NCBI RefSeq assembly: GCF_001591965.1
Contig: NZ_BCVX01000001.1
Span: 62,001-126,000 of the forward strand
Direction: 5' to 3'
Length of the DNA stretch: 64,000 bases
From: Lysinibacillus odysseyi 34hs-1 = NBRC 100172
Lineage (GTDB): Bacteria > Bacillota > Bacilli > Bacillales_A > Planococcaceae
Shown here: one piece after another, positions 8,513 to 17,540 of the stretch
Position numbering within the stretch: the first letter of the stretch is position 1
Layout of the letters: every line of letters begins with the position of its first letter
Translations under genes and position numbers: made by a program
The notes under the pieces: generated by a model
What the model was told of the DNA's origin: nothing
What the model saw: only the letters and a program-made list of their open reading frames with translations
Database searches by the model: none

Positions 8513-10150
8513 CTATTTTTCATATTCCATTGCCAACTTTGCCGTCTCCTCTTCAATCAACTGGACATCCAAACGTTCATAAAGGGGATATACAGCGTTC
8601 AACCGCTGAGGAAGCTGTTCCTGAATGACCCAAGAGTATTCATTTACTTGAAGCATTTGCTTTACATTCCCTACAGCAAAAGGAAGAAATGGCTGCAACA
8701 GCTGTGCGAGGTTACAGATAATAAATGTACATGCAGCCATTGTCTGCTCGCAGCCTTTACTGTCTTCCTTTATTTGAATCCACGGCTGGCGTTCGTCGAA
8801 ATAGCGGTTGGCAGCCCTCACATATTCAAAGATAGATTCCAACGCCTGCTTGAAATGCCCTTTTTCAATGAAGTCCCCCGCTGTTTGATACAGAGCGCGG
8901 GTACTATGCAATATGTTTTCATCAATGTCTGCCTGGGGTACTGTACTGTTGAAAGATTTTTCGATAAACTTCAATGTACGGTTTACAAAGTTGCCAAACG
9001 CCCCAAGAAGCTCGCTATTATGGCTGTAGATGAATTCCCGCCAGGAAAAATCGGTATCCCGGTTTTCCGGAGCGTTCATAATAAGAAAATAACGAACCGT
9101 ATCCGGATTGTAGCGTTCCAGCAGTTCAGGTACCCAAACCGCCCAGTTTCTGCTCGTCGAAATTTTTTTCTTTTCCAATGTCATATATTCATTGGAAATA
9201 ATACGGGACGGTAGGGCTGGAGTACCAATGCCCATTAAAATGGCCGGCCAGATAACCGTATGGAACGGGATATTATCCTTTCCGTGTACATAATAGGAAG
9301 CGGCGTCTTTTCCCCACCACTGTTTGATATCTTCCCCGTGCTGTCTTGCCCATTCTACGCTCGCTGTATAATAACCGGCGACTGCCTCAATCCACACATA
9401 GATTTTCTTTCCTTCAAAGCCCGGCACCGGAACATCTACTCCGTTTGGCAAGTCTCTTGTGACGGCCCTGTCCGGGATGCCTTCTGCCAAATAGCGCTTC
9501 GTAAGCAGCAAGGCATTTTCCCGCCATCGTTTTTCCGATTCTGCTTTTGCTACATATTGCTCAAGCCTTTTCTGGAACGCACTAAAGGAGAAATAAAAAT
9601 GCTCTGTCTCCCGGATTTCCGGTGTACTTCCACAGATTTTACAACGCTTGTCTAGCAAATCAAGCGGATCGAGGATTTTTGAGCATTGATCACACTGGTC
9701 TCCCCTCGCTGTTGCCCCGCAGTTCGGGCAGATTCCTTCGACAAAACGGTCCGGTAAAAACTGCTGATCATTCGGACAATACGCCTGTTCTATCTTTTTC
9801 TTGTAGAGATAGCCCTGTTCTAAAAGTATTAAAAACATTTCCTGTACCGTTTTGTGATGATGGGTTTCATCGGTCCTTGTATACAGGTCATAGGTGAACC
9901 CTAACTTCTCAAACGTTTCGGTGAATTCCCGGTGGTATTTATCAGCAATTGCCTTCACTGTCGTATGCTCCTCATTTGCCCGAATCGATATCGGCGTCCC
10001 ATTACAGTCACTGCCCGAAACATACAGAACCTGCTCCCCTTTCTGCCGGTAATACCTTGCTAAAATATCGCCCGGCAATAACGCCGCAATATGGCCGATA
10101 TGTAATGATCCATTCGCATATGGCCATGCTCCTCCAATAAAAATACTCAT
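8513..10150 (-). CDS. metG: Methionyl-tRNA synthetase (short form)
   Basis: Class I synthetase of 545 residues that attaches Met to tRNA-Met. The HIGH motif is at 17-20 and the KMSKS loop is the variant KKISTSRN. The zinc insertion has several Cys knuckles (CPNDQQF, CPNCGA, CDQCS, CKICGS), as in the MetG form with double zinc knuckles. The C-terminal tRNA-binding domain found in the standard Bacillus MetS is absent. This resembles the second MetRS some Firmicutes carry, so another copy may exist outside the window. The ATG at 10150 follows AGGGGGG and the T-box terminator; upstream in-frame ATGs lie inside the leader. Confidence 0.9.
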   Translation of the reverse strand: MSIFIGGAWPYANGSLHIGHIAALLPGDILARYYRQKGEQVLYVSGSDCNGTPISIRANEEHTTVKAIADKYHREFTETFEKLGFTYDLYTRTDETHHHKTVQEMFLILLEQGYLYKKKIEQAYCPNDQQFLPDRFVEGICPNCGATARGDQCDQCSKILDPLDLLDKRCKICGSTPEIRETEHFYFSFSAFQKRLEQYVAKAESEKRWRENALLLTKRYLAEGIPDRAVTRDLPNGVDVPVPGFEGKKIYVWIEAVAGYYTASVEWARQHGEDIKQWWGKDAASYYVHGKDNIPFHTVIWPAILMGIGTPALPSRIISNEYMTLEKKKISTSRNWAVWVPELLERYNPDTVRYFLIMNAPENRDTDFSWREFIYSHNSELLGAFGNFVNRTLKFIEKSFNSTVPQADIDENILHSTRALYQTAGDFIEKGHFKQALESIFEYVRAANRYFDERQPWIQIKEDSKGCEQTMAACTFIICNLAQLLQPFLPFAVGNVKQMLQVNEYSWVIQEQLPQRLNAVYPLYERLDVQLIEEETAKLAMEYEK

Positions 10151-10445
10151 AGTTTCCCCCCCTAAAAATAAAAAACGCCCTAACCGTATCATTACGATTA
10201 GGACGAATAGTTTCGTGTTACCACCTAAATTCACAAATAGCTCACACTATTTGCCTCTGTCAGTACGTGTTCATACTGCCGCTGTTGTAACGAGTGCCTT
10301 TCTCGTCGCAGCCTACACCAATTGGTTCGGTACGCAGCTCCAAGGTCATTTTCGGTAAGGTTCATCTGCTTCATTTCCACCATCAGAAGCTCTCTATCAA
10401 ACTACCTCTTACGTACTTTCCTTTTCAACGCCTTTAGAATGTATT
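10151..10445 (-). promoter_or_regulatory. T-box leader of metG, Met (ATG) specifier
   Basis: tRNA-sensing transcription attenuator. On the minus strand I see the AGAGAG element of stem I, the specifier ATG at 10349-10347 in the context GAAAATGACCTTGGAG, the T-box core AGGTGGTAACACG at 10226-10214, and a terminator hairpin at about 10206-10174 followed by a T run. The UGGU bulge matches the A73-CCA end expected for tRNA-Met. Uncharged tRNA-Met would allow readthrough into metG. Confidence 0.92.
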
Positions 10446-10452
10446 GGGTATA

Positions 10453-10481
10453 ACTTTATCACTTTTTTTATTAGCTGACAA
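10453..10481 (-). promoter_or_regulatory. Sigma-A-type promoter of metG leader
   Basis: TTGTCA, 17-base spacer, TAAAGT on the minus strand, just upstream of the T-box leader. The remaining bases to 10721 contain no gene. Confidence 0.55.
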
Positions 10482-10721
10482 TTATGTATTCACAAAATAT
10501 TACAGAAAATTCGGTAGCGATCAGAGACTTTGATTGTTTTACTGGGATCTTGTTCGGTTCTTTCATTGGTCGGTATGAGGCATTCAGCCCTTTTAATCTA
10601 TCCGATATTGAAAAAAATATATTTTCACTATAGGAATTTATAATTTTATAATAAGTCTGAAAAGTTGAAACCTTCTAAGATGATCCTACGTAACAGTATA
10701 ATAGGAAGGGAGCGTTATACG

Positions 10722-11828
10722 ATGAAATACGTGGCTGCCATATTTATATTTCTGTTATGTACAGCTGTGGGACTATTCATCTGGCAAATCAACAAGTCGA
10801 ATCCCGCTTTAATTTATGAACATGTTAAAAAACAGGAAGAGAGCGGCCAGGCCGCTTTGGTCATAAAACGAAATGGTGAAGTAATCGTTGAAGTAAATCC
10901 AACAAAAACCTTACCGCTCGCTAGTACAGTTAAATTTATCGTAGCGATTGCCTATGCGGAAGCAGTCGCTGATGGATTACTGGATGCAGGGGAAAGCGTG
11001 CCCATTGCCAAACTACAGAATTTTTATATTCCCAAAACAGATGGCGGGGCACATCAAGCCTGGCTGGACAGCCTAGGTAAAGTCAACAGTATTCCGTTAA
11101 AAGAAGTTGCTAACGGCATGATGCTGTATAGCTCAAATGCCAATACGGATTATTTGATTTATAAAATCGGTTTGGAGAATATAAACAATCTTATAAAAAA
11201 ACTTGGCCTTTCGCAGCATGAGGAACTTTACCCTCTTGTCAGCGCCCTTTATATTCCGGTACAGCTCATACAAGAACGCGGTATAGAAAAAAAGCAGCTG
11301 GCAGCAGCACTGGAGAAGATGGACATGGAAGAATACAGGAAACGTGCTATGGACATTCATACAAATTGGCTTACCCAGTCTCCAAGCAAGGAGGATATTA
11401 AGCACATCCAGCAATACTTAACAGCTGACGTACAAAAGGTATGGTCGGATCGTTTACCCCGTGCGACAGCTGCAGAGTATGCTTCTTTAATGGCCAAATT
11501 AAATAGCAAAGATTATTTCCCTCCGAAAGTACATGCCAATTTAGACCCGATTACCGAACAGCTTATGCAAAATCCGCAAAACCAATCATGGCTTCGACAC
11601 GCCGGTCAAAAGGGTGGTTCCACCAAGTTTGTTTTGACGAAGGCAATGTATGCGACAGACAAGCAGGAAAATCAAACAGAGATCGTTTTATTACTGAATG
11701 AATTATCTTTCTTTGAGCAAATTATACTGTCCCGTAATCTGAACGCATTTCAGCTAAAGGTGCTAAGTGATCCGGCATTTATCAAGAAAATGAAGAAGAC
11801 TATTGAAAACCGCCCTCCTTCAGACTGA
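10722..11828 (+). CDS. Membrane-anchored serine hydrolase, beta-lactamase-like
   Basis: Protein of 368 residues with an N-terminal membrane anchor or uncleaved signal (MKYVAAIFIFLLCTAVGLFIW). A penicillin-binding/class A beta-lactamase-like fold follows, with STVK at about residues 68-71 as the S-x-x-K nucleophile motif, SSNAN in the place of SDN, and KGGSTKF in the place of KTG. Activity could be hydrolysis of a peptide or ester; antibiotic resistance is not implied. The ATG at 10722 has GGAAGGGAG nine bases upstream, whereas the longer frame from 10665 has none. The stop codon lies inside the loop of the terminator hairpin. Confidence 0.75.
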   Translation: MKYVAAIFIFLLCTAVGLFIWQINKSNPALIYEHVKKQEESGQAALVIKRNGEVIVEVNPTKTLPLASTVKFIVAIAYAEAVADGLLDAGESVPIAKLQNFYIPKTDGGAHQAWLDSLGKVNSIPLKEVANGMMLYSSNANTDYLIYKIGLENINNLIKKLGLSQHEELYPLVSALYIPVQLIQERGIEKKQLAAALEKMDMEEYRKRAMDIHTNWLTQSPSKEDIKHIQQYLTADVQKVWSDRLPRATAAEYASLMAKLNSKDYFPPKVHANLDPITEQLMQNPQNQSWLRHAGQKGGSTKFVLTKAMYATDKQENQTEIVLLLNELSFFEQIILSRNLNAFQLKVLSDPAFIKKMKKTIENRPPSD

Positions 11829-11840
11829 GGGCGGTTTTTT
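11806..11840. terminator. Bidirectional terminator
   Basis: Stem ACCGCCCTC / GAGGGCGGT flanked by A and T runs on both sides. It serves the serine hydrolase gene (plus) and the convergent MFS gene (minus). The TGA stop of the hydrolase gene sits at the loop/stem boundary. Confidence 0.85.
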
Positions 11841-11849
11841 AATCCGGCA

Positions 11850-13025
11850 TTATTCTCCAGCAGTACGGCTAACGAGCATCGCCAACCATATTCCTATACC
11901 TAAAAGAACGATACTTCCCATAAGAACAACAGGTCTTAGTCCAACTTGTTCAGCTGCTGCCCCGAATACCAGTACGAGCAAAAGAGCACCTACTGATTCT
12001 AAAAAACTAAAGCTACTCGTAAACCTTCCAAGAAGCGCCGTCGGTACTGCCCGCTGGATATATGTTAAAAAACCGATATTTACATAACAATGGGCAAATG
12101 TGAGGATGAAAAAACCAATGGCTGCAGTAGAAAATTGCCGTGATCCTGCGTACGTCAAATAACCTATTGCTATGAAGATCGCCCCATATTTCATTGACAA
12201 ACGCGGACTACACGTCCATTTCGCATTGATAAGAGAACCTACTATAAACCCAACACCAGCCATACTTACTAACAGCCCATATTTTGGCTCCGTCAAGCCT
12301 ACTTCTGTTTGAGCAAATGCTGCTTCAATGGAATCTAAGGCAGTCATACACACAATCATAAGGCTGACTAAACTATAAATACTGCCAACAAACCAGTTCG
12401 CTTTAGTGTAATGAAATACACTCTTCCAATCTTGGAAGATTACCTGTATCGTAACCTTCTCGTATATGGCATGCTCCCCTTTTCCTTTTGGCAGGCGACA
12501 TAGCACCACCGCTGATATAATTAGAGCTATTGCATTCACTACGATTGCCAGCTGAGGAATGCCGGTTAAAAATAATAGACCTGCTATACTAGGGCCGAGG
12601 ATAAATCCCGAGGATTGAACAAAATTTTTCCAAGCATTAAAACGCTGCTGCTCGGAAGGTGGAATTAAGTGCGTCATGTATACAAAAGAAGCAGTTGTAA
12701 AAAAGGCGTTTTGCATTTGCAGAATAAATGAAATCCCGTAAATCAGCGGTAGATTTGCAGTAGTAGATAAAAGGAGAACAAAAATAGCCCTGCTTATATT
12801 GAGAAAAACCAATATTTTTTTTGTATCAATCCTGTCAATAAGTGTACCAGCCCAGCTGTTGGTCATCAGAGCCGCCATTGGTGTAAGCATGTATAAAATA
12901 CTGACGGCAAACGGCGAATCGGTAAGGCGCAGGACAATCATATTCAGGGCAATAAAGTAAACCCATTCACCAACATTGGATATCCACATACTTAATAGCA
13001 GCAATATTTTTACACGTGTCATCAT
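11850..13025 (-). CDS. MFS transporter under T-box control
   Basis: Integral membrane protein of 391 residues with about 12 hydrophobic segments and the MFS motif GTLIDRIDTKKIL between segments 2 and 3. It belongs with the DHA3-like MFS proteins usually called macrolide or drug exporters. The notable feature is a complete T-box leader directly upstream, implying that expression follows charging of one tRNA and that the transported substrate is an amino acid or related compound (inference). AAGGGG precedes two consecutive ATGs at 13025 and 13022; either may be used. Confidence 0.82.
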   Translation of the reverse strand: MMTRVKILLLLSMWISNVGEWVYFIALNMIVLRLTDSPFAVSILYMLTPMAALMTNSWAGTLIDRIDTKKILVFLNISRAIFVLLLSTTANLPLIYGISFILQMQNAFFTTASFVYMTHLIPPSEQQRFNAWKNFVQSSGFILGPSIAGLLFLTGIPQLAIVVNAIALIISAVVLCRLPKGKGEHAIYEKVTIQVIFQDWKSVFHYTKANWFVGSIYSLVSLMIVCMTALDSIEAAFAQTEVGLTEPKYGLLVSMAGVGFIVGSLINAKWTCSPRLSMKYGAIFIAIGYLTYAGSRQFSTAAIGFFILTFAHCYVNIGFLTYIQRAVPTALLGRFTSSFSFLESVGALLLVLVFGAAAEQVGLRPVVLMGSIVLLGIGIWLAMLVSRTAGE

Positions 13026-13039
13026 TCAAGCCCCTTTCT

Positions 13040-13330
13040 TAATTTGAGCAATAAAAAATCCACCCCCAAGATTCTCATCTTAGGGACGGATTCGAATAAT
13101 CGACACGTGTTGCCACCCTATTTCACCAGGATATTACTATCCATAGCCTCAATCAGTACGGCCGTTACGGGCTTATACTGCTTCTCTATAACGGGAGAGC
13201 CCGTCGCATGATCACTCTTTCGAAATCCCATGCGCTACTCCAAGACTTGCTTCACACTGGTCCGCCCTGCCCGCTTTCACCTAACCGGGCTCTCTGCAAG
13301 AACATTACAATGCTACTCTTCTCTTCCTTG
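13040..13330 (-). promoter_or_regulatory. T-box leader of MFS gene, CAA (Gln) specifier likely
   Basis: On the minus strand: AGAGAG element near 13292, specifier region GAAGCAAGTCTTGGAG around 13254-13239, T-box core AGGGTGGCAACACG at 13119-13106, then a terminator at 13092-13053 followed by six T. In the metG and ilvB leaders here the specifier triplet lies nine bases before the end of the conserved GGAG; the same spacing gives CAA (13249-13247). The bulge is UGGC, which pairs with a G73-CCA tRNA end such as tRNA-Gln, and not with A73 tRNAs. A one-base shift would read GCA (Ala), which the bulge argues against. Confidence 0.85.
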
Positions 13331-13449
13331 TATTTATTCGATTCTATAATAACAAGGAATTTTTTACAATAAAATGTATGTTCTTTCATCACTTTTTTTA
13401 CTGGTATGAAGACTATAGCTGCCTATTATTTTATTTAATATCATCAGCT

Positions 13450-13815
13450 CTATTTATTGAGCAGATCATCAATTGCCTGAACAGCCCGTTCCAATGATTT
13501 TATTCTTCTTTCTAGAAGTGTTCTTTGAGGACTGCCTGCCTTTGATTTAGCATAAATGTTCTGAATTGACGGGAATAAACCAGTAAGAATCTTGCGGGCC
13601 TCTGCAATCTCTTCTCGTGAATATTGGTGAGGTTTTTCGTTCCAAATGTTTTCCAGCAATGCCAAGCCTATATAAAGGGCATTGAGCCGTTTTGTTAACA
13701 GCGTAGTATTGGCTCCTTTTTGAGTCATCTGAGCTAAGGCATTTTCGCATTTCCGTATTGTTGAATCGAGGGATGTTATTGATTCTGCTTTTTCTGCATT
13801 TGATATGTGATCCAT
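13450..13815 (-). CDS. Hypothetical helical protein
   Basis: Predicted all-helical soluble protein of 121 residues, rich in Leu, Lys, Arg and Glu with heptad-like patterns (LDSTIRKCENALAQM, LLERRIKSLERAVQAIDDLL). No family is recognised. The ATG at 13815 has AAAGGA about ten bases upstream; the open frame to 13902 looks like untranslated sequence. It lies alone between the T-box-MFS unit and the dynamin-like gene. Confidence 0.5.
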   Translation of the reverse strand: MDHISNAEKAESITSLDSTIRKCENALAQMTQKGANTTLLTKRLNALYIGLALLENIWNEKPHQYSREEIAEARKILTGLFPSIQNIYAKSKAGSPQRTLLERRIKSLERAVQAIDDLLNK

Positions 13816-13988
13816 TATGGGGCTGTCCTTTCTTTGTTTATGAATTATTGGCTTGATTATCCGTAACACCATTAAATCTCTCATTATTTTATCATAGAAC
13901 ACCAGCTTTCACTGCAGGAGCATAAGCATTTCAATCCTGCATCGAATCCCATACTGAACTATGTACAATAATTAACCTCTCCAAACAC

Positions 13989-14028
13989 AAAAACGGCACA
14001 AACCACGTTTAGGGTTTGCACCGTTTTC
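13989..14028 (-). terminator. Terminator of dynamin-like gene
   Basis: On the minus strand AAAACGGTGCAAACC pairs with GGTTTGTGCCGTTTTT, loop CTAAACGT. It begins immediately after the stop codon of the upstream gene. Confidence 0.85.
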
Positions 14029-15852
14029 TTATACGTGCAGTGGTACTGGCGGTTCCGGAATATCTGATACGACATCCGCCTCTGTTAAACTTAATGGGTA
14101 TACCGTAATGCCAGCATCGAATTCCTCGGAAAGCGTTAAATCTTCTGCTTGACCAGGCGGTAGCTTGACTTCTTCCTGTGATAGATCGACTGCTAGAATT
14201 TTATCCACCATATGTTCAATCATTACTTCCTGCTTTCCAGACAGGCCAAGCGTCCCATTCAGTAAATAGGGCTTGATTGCTTCAGCGATAAAGCGCTGAG
14301 CATCCTCCAAACAACTGAATTCCAACACCTTTTCAATTGAGGATCTTATTTCTTTCTTTTCACGCTTGCGCTGTCCGTTCAAATCCTCCACTTGGCGGAG
14401 AATACCGGAAAGCCTTTTTTGTGCGAGCTCAACTAAATGGTTTTGAGTACTGTATAAATTCTCCAGCACAATTGCCTCATGCCTTTTTATTGTGTTATAA
14501 AGCGCCGCGCACTTTGTTTGCAGCTCATCTAGCAGGCGTTTCTCCCGCATCACCGAAATATTGTCGCTATACTGGGCGGGGCTCCCCTTTTCAATGCCTT
14601 TGCCGAATGCTTTCCGGTGCTGTGTGTCAAGCACTCCATATGCCTGCATATACTCCACATGAAGCTTTCGGTATTCACGGACGGACTGCTGATAGTGGAG
14701 CGCATAATATTCGAATTCTTCAATCTTCTCATCGCGCAAATAAAGTTCGCTCGTCAGCTTTTGCAACAGCTGATAGAGCGTTTCGACAGATTTAAATACA
14801 TTGCACACCTGCTGGCATTCCTGCTTATAGGCGCTTAATAAAGCAATATCGCGCTGCTGCCGGGTATATTCAAATTCTTCGTCGCCAGCATACTGCTTTA
14901 AGCTGGCTATAGCGGACTGGAATGGCTCTCTTTCTTTGATGCATTCGATTTCCTTATAAAAATACCCGAGCCAATTAATGAACCGGTCGATTATATGCTC
15001 TATCTTTTTCCCTTTATTTTCTGATAAAGCTGCAATCAATTCCATGAGCTCCAAATAGCCTGACTCCTCAAGCAGCTTTGAATCCTGCGTCAGTCCGGCC
15101 AGCAATGCCCTTTTCGCAGAAACAGGATACATATAACCTGCTTGATCACCATAGCGGATCTTTTCAGATGCAACAAAATCATCCGCATCCCCGTTATCGA
15201 TTGCATTAATAATGAAATGAGGCTTTATCTGGCGCTGGTTGTATTTTTCTAACAGCGCGAGCTCTGCATAGGTAGCCTCCTCCCCATTCCGAATGACCCA
15301 AAAGATTTCATCTGTCCGTTCAACAAGGGTCTCCGAAAAATAAGCGGAATGCTCAGTTGGCATTTCTAAAGGAACGGAATCTATAAACGTGACATTTTTT
15401 AAAAATTCATGATCAATATAAACCTCGACATAATCAATATATTCACGGATTATTTGGGCAACTTCTGCATCCGAAGTAGTTAATAACTCCATTCTATCAA
15501 TATCAAACGTAGCTACCATGCCATCGAGAAATACCGCTTTGATACATTCTTCCTTTCCGTATCTGATAAACGTATTTGCACTTGTAGACAGCTCATTATG
15601 TACGGATAGAACTTCCCGGCCTAATAGCCCGTTAATTATCGTAGATTTTCCTGCCCTCTCTTTTCCGATCACTAGGAACGTAGTAGGAGTGTTTGCATCA
15701 TCAATAATTCTTTTTAAGCGTTGTGATGTATCTTTAATATACGTATTTTGGCTTATGAGGCCATGTAACGATTTGATTCTTTCAATTAATTGCTGCAAGG
15801 GAATAGATGAAGTGATTGATTCGGCTTCTACCTCTTTAATTTGTCCTATCAT
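14029..15852 (-). CDS. Dynamin-like GTPase with degenerate motifs
   Basis: Large GTPase-like protein of 607 residues. The P-loop GKERAGKS lies at about 63-70. The G3 region reads FIDSVPLEMP where dynamins have DxPG, and the G4 region reads INAIDNGD where TKxD is expected, so nucleotide specificity or hydrolysis may be altered. The C-terminal half is helical with coiled-coil character (LAQKRLSGILRQVEDLNGQRKREKKEI). No membrane segment is seen. The ATG at 15852 follows GGAAAGGAG by eight bases; the frame from 15894 has no such site. It appears monocistronic. Bacterial dynamin-like proteins remodel or protect membranes, but no role can be assigned here. Confidence 0.7.
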   Translation of the reverse strand: MIGQIKEVEAESITSSIPLQQLIERIKSLHGLISQNTYIKDTSQRLKRIIDDANTPTTFLVIGKERAGKSTIINGLLGREVLSVHNELSTSANTFIRYGKEECIKAVFLDGMVATFDIDRMELLTTSDAEVAQIIREYIDYVEVYIDHEFLKNVTFIDSVPLEMPTEHSAYFSETLVERTDEIFWVIRNGEEATYAELALLEKYNQRQIKPHFIINAIDNGDADDFVASEKIRYGDQAGYMYPVSAKRALLAGLTQDSKLLEESGYLELMELIAALSENKGKKIEHIIDRFINWLGYFYKEIECIKEREPFQSAIASLKQYAGDEEFEYTRQQRDIALLSAYKQECQQVCNVFKSVETLYQLLQKLTSELYLRDEKIEEFEYYALHYQQSVREYRKLHVEYMQAYGVLDTQHRKAFGKGIEKGSPAQYSDNISVMREKRLLDELQTKCAALYNTIKRHEAIVLENLYSTQNHLVELAQKRLSGILRQVEDLNGQRKREKKEIRSSIEKVLEFSCLEDAQRFIAEAIKPYLLNGTLGLSGKQEVMIEHMVDKILAVDLSQEEVKLPPGQAEDLTLSEEFDAGITVYPLSLTEADVVSDIPEPPVPLHV

Positions 15853-16413
15853 GCAATCAACTCCTTTCCTCATTCTATTTCTATTATAAGGCAAGCGTTT
15901 TCCTCCATAAATATGGAAATGGCTGAAACGACAAATTCGGTTCTTGTTGCTTATAAAAATTATCCAAAATTAGGCATAAGAACACAGGACTTAAGAACGC
16001 CTCTCTTCAAATCCTCCACTTTTGGACTACATACAGATCAATAAATTAACAGTTTACATGGAAGAGAAGCATGACATAAAAAGTGGCACCTCCCCGAAGA
16101 CATGGCTGAATCTCGGGCTAATCGTTTTTTGTCACAAAATATAATAAACCTCTTTTTAGTTATCCAATGAGGCGCATATACGAAAATTATTTGCTTCCGG
16201 TAATCGTCTGCGCAATTTATATACACTTGTAAGGATTTTTACTATATCGCCTGCCTTTGCCGATAATGTTTTTCCCCCCGCTGAACATCCAAAAAGAAAT
16301 AAAACCGGAATTTTCATGCTTATAATCGAATATGTATGTTGTATTGTAGAGAGTCCAGACAAGCTGTGCGGTGCATCCGTACTCCTAAACACAATACAAC
16401 AAAGGGGATCGGT
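15853..16413. other. Divergent intergenic region
   Basis: About 560 bases between the divergent dynamin-like gene and the zinc-ribbon gene. A 43-codon frame at 15913-16044 has no ribosome binding site. A weak hairpin (CCCGA...TCGGG) followed by GTTTTTTG lies near 16093-16130. No gene or RNA is supported. Confidence 0.4.
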
Positions 16414-17490
16414 ATGAAATTTTGTACAAACTGTGGTACCGGCTTGAAACATACAGTCCGCTACTGTTTAACTTGCGGAATTGAAATTATGGACGAACAG
16501 CCTAAACAGCCGCAACCATCGTCTGCCTGGCAAAAATTGCGGACAAAGCAAGGTTATATGCTGTTGAGCCTTGTAGTACTCTGTGCTGTCATCGGGCATC
16601 TTGTTCTCTCCACTTTGGCAGATCCCGAAAAGAAGATTCGGTCATTTGAGCAGGTGCTGCAAAAAAAGGATGCAGATGCATTATATGAACTGCTCGTAAA
16701 AGAGCCGGATATACAAGGTTCGCCCGAACAGCTGCTCCGATTTCTTAGCTCTGAGGATATCCCGGCATCCATCGATGATCTGTTAAACACTGCAGAACGT
16801 GTCGCTAAAACAAAAACTGATGAGCTTTGGGGCAGCAGTCAGTTTGCATCAGGCGATTTATTGGTACTTAAGCATACGAAGCTGCTGTTCTATAACTCGG
16901 TTGACATCGCTCCGCTGCTAGTGGAAACTGAGATCTCCCTGCCTAAAGATGCGGCTATTACGGTGGCTGGCAAAGAATACTCAGCATCTAAAGAACAGCT
17001 TGTGAAAGTGGGTACCTTCATTCCCGGCGACTATCCTATTTCATATGATGCACAATTTACCATTCTGCCTGTACAAGGTGAAGGAACTTTCACTGTCCCT
17101 TCTTCAATGGGAAAAAAACAGTCGGTGAAATTAGAAGAAATTATACAAGGTGAAACAGTAAAACTCCGATCAGATTACGATGGACTGCTTTATATTAACG
17201 GAAAATCAACAAATCAGTATATTTCGCAGATTGAGTCGTTATCCCCGGTGTCATTTAATGAAAAGCTGAAGCTGAAAATTGTAGCGAAAGATGAAAACGG
17301 TAATGAACTGCATTCAAACGAACTCCCACTAACGAGCAATGAGCTTGTATTTGAATTTCCTGGGGTTAAAGAGCGTAAAAAAGGTCAATGGAATATACAC
17401 ACGTTAAAGGATCAGGTAGATGCTGTATGGAGTCAATTACAGGAAGATTATCAAAAGGTTCTAAAGACCATCGATTTCTTTATTCCTTAA
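16414..17490 (+). CDS. TcaA/YvbJ-like zinc-ribbon membrane protein
   Basis: Protein of 358 residues: an N-terminal zinc ribbon with Cys 4, 7, 18 and 21 in the cytoplasm, a single membrane segment at about 48-68 (YMLLSLVVLCAVIGHLVL), and an extracellular C-terminal region. This is the architecture of TcaA of Staphylococcus and YvbJ of Bacillus, which affect cell-wall antibiotic sensitivity; the present protein is shorter. AAAGGGG lies eight bases before the ATG at 16414. It is followed 50 bases later by a second zinc-ribbon membrane protein, likely in one operon. Confidence 0.75.
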   Translation: MKFCTNCGTGLKHTVRYCLTCGIEIMDEQPKQPQPSSAWQKLRTKQGYMLLSLVVLCAVIGHLVLSTLADPEKKIRSFEQVLQKKDADALYELLVKEPDIQGSPEQLLRFLSSEDIPASIDDLLNTAERVAKTKTDELWGSSQFASGDLLVLKHTKLLFYNSVDIAPLLVETEISLPKDAAITVAGKEYSASKEQLVKVGTFIPGDYPISYDAQFTILPVQGEGTFTVPSSMGKKQSVKLEEIIQGETVKLRSDYDGLLYINGKSTNQYISQIESLSPVSFNEKLKLKIVAKDENGNELHSNELPLTSNELVFEFPGVKERKKGQWNIHTLKDQVDAVWSQLQEDYQKVLKTIDFFIP

Positions 17491-17540
17491 ATCCGCTCCT
17501 GCCAGTGCTCTATGAAAAAATGTAGAAAGAGGTTGAAAGA

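Noticed and set aside
10151-10234. Longer N-terminus of MetRS
   Set aside because: The extension is the translated T-box terminator; the real ATG at 10150 follows AGGGGGG.
15913-16044. 43-codon frame MEMAETTNSVLVAYKN...
   Set aside because: No ribosome binding site; the upstream bases TTTTCCTCC are not a binding site on this strand.
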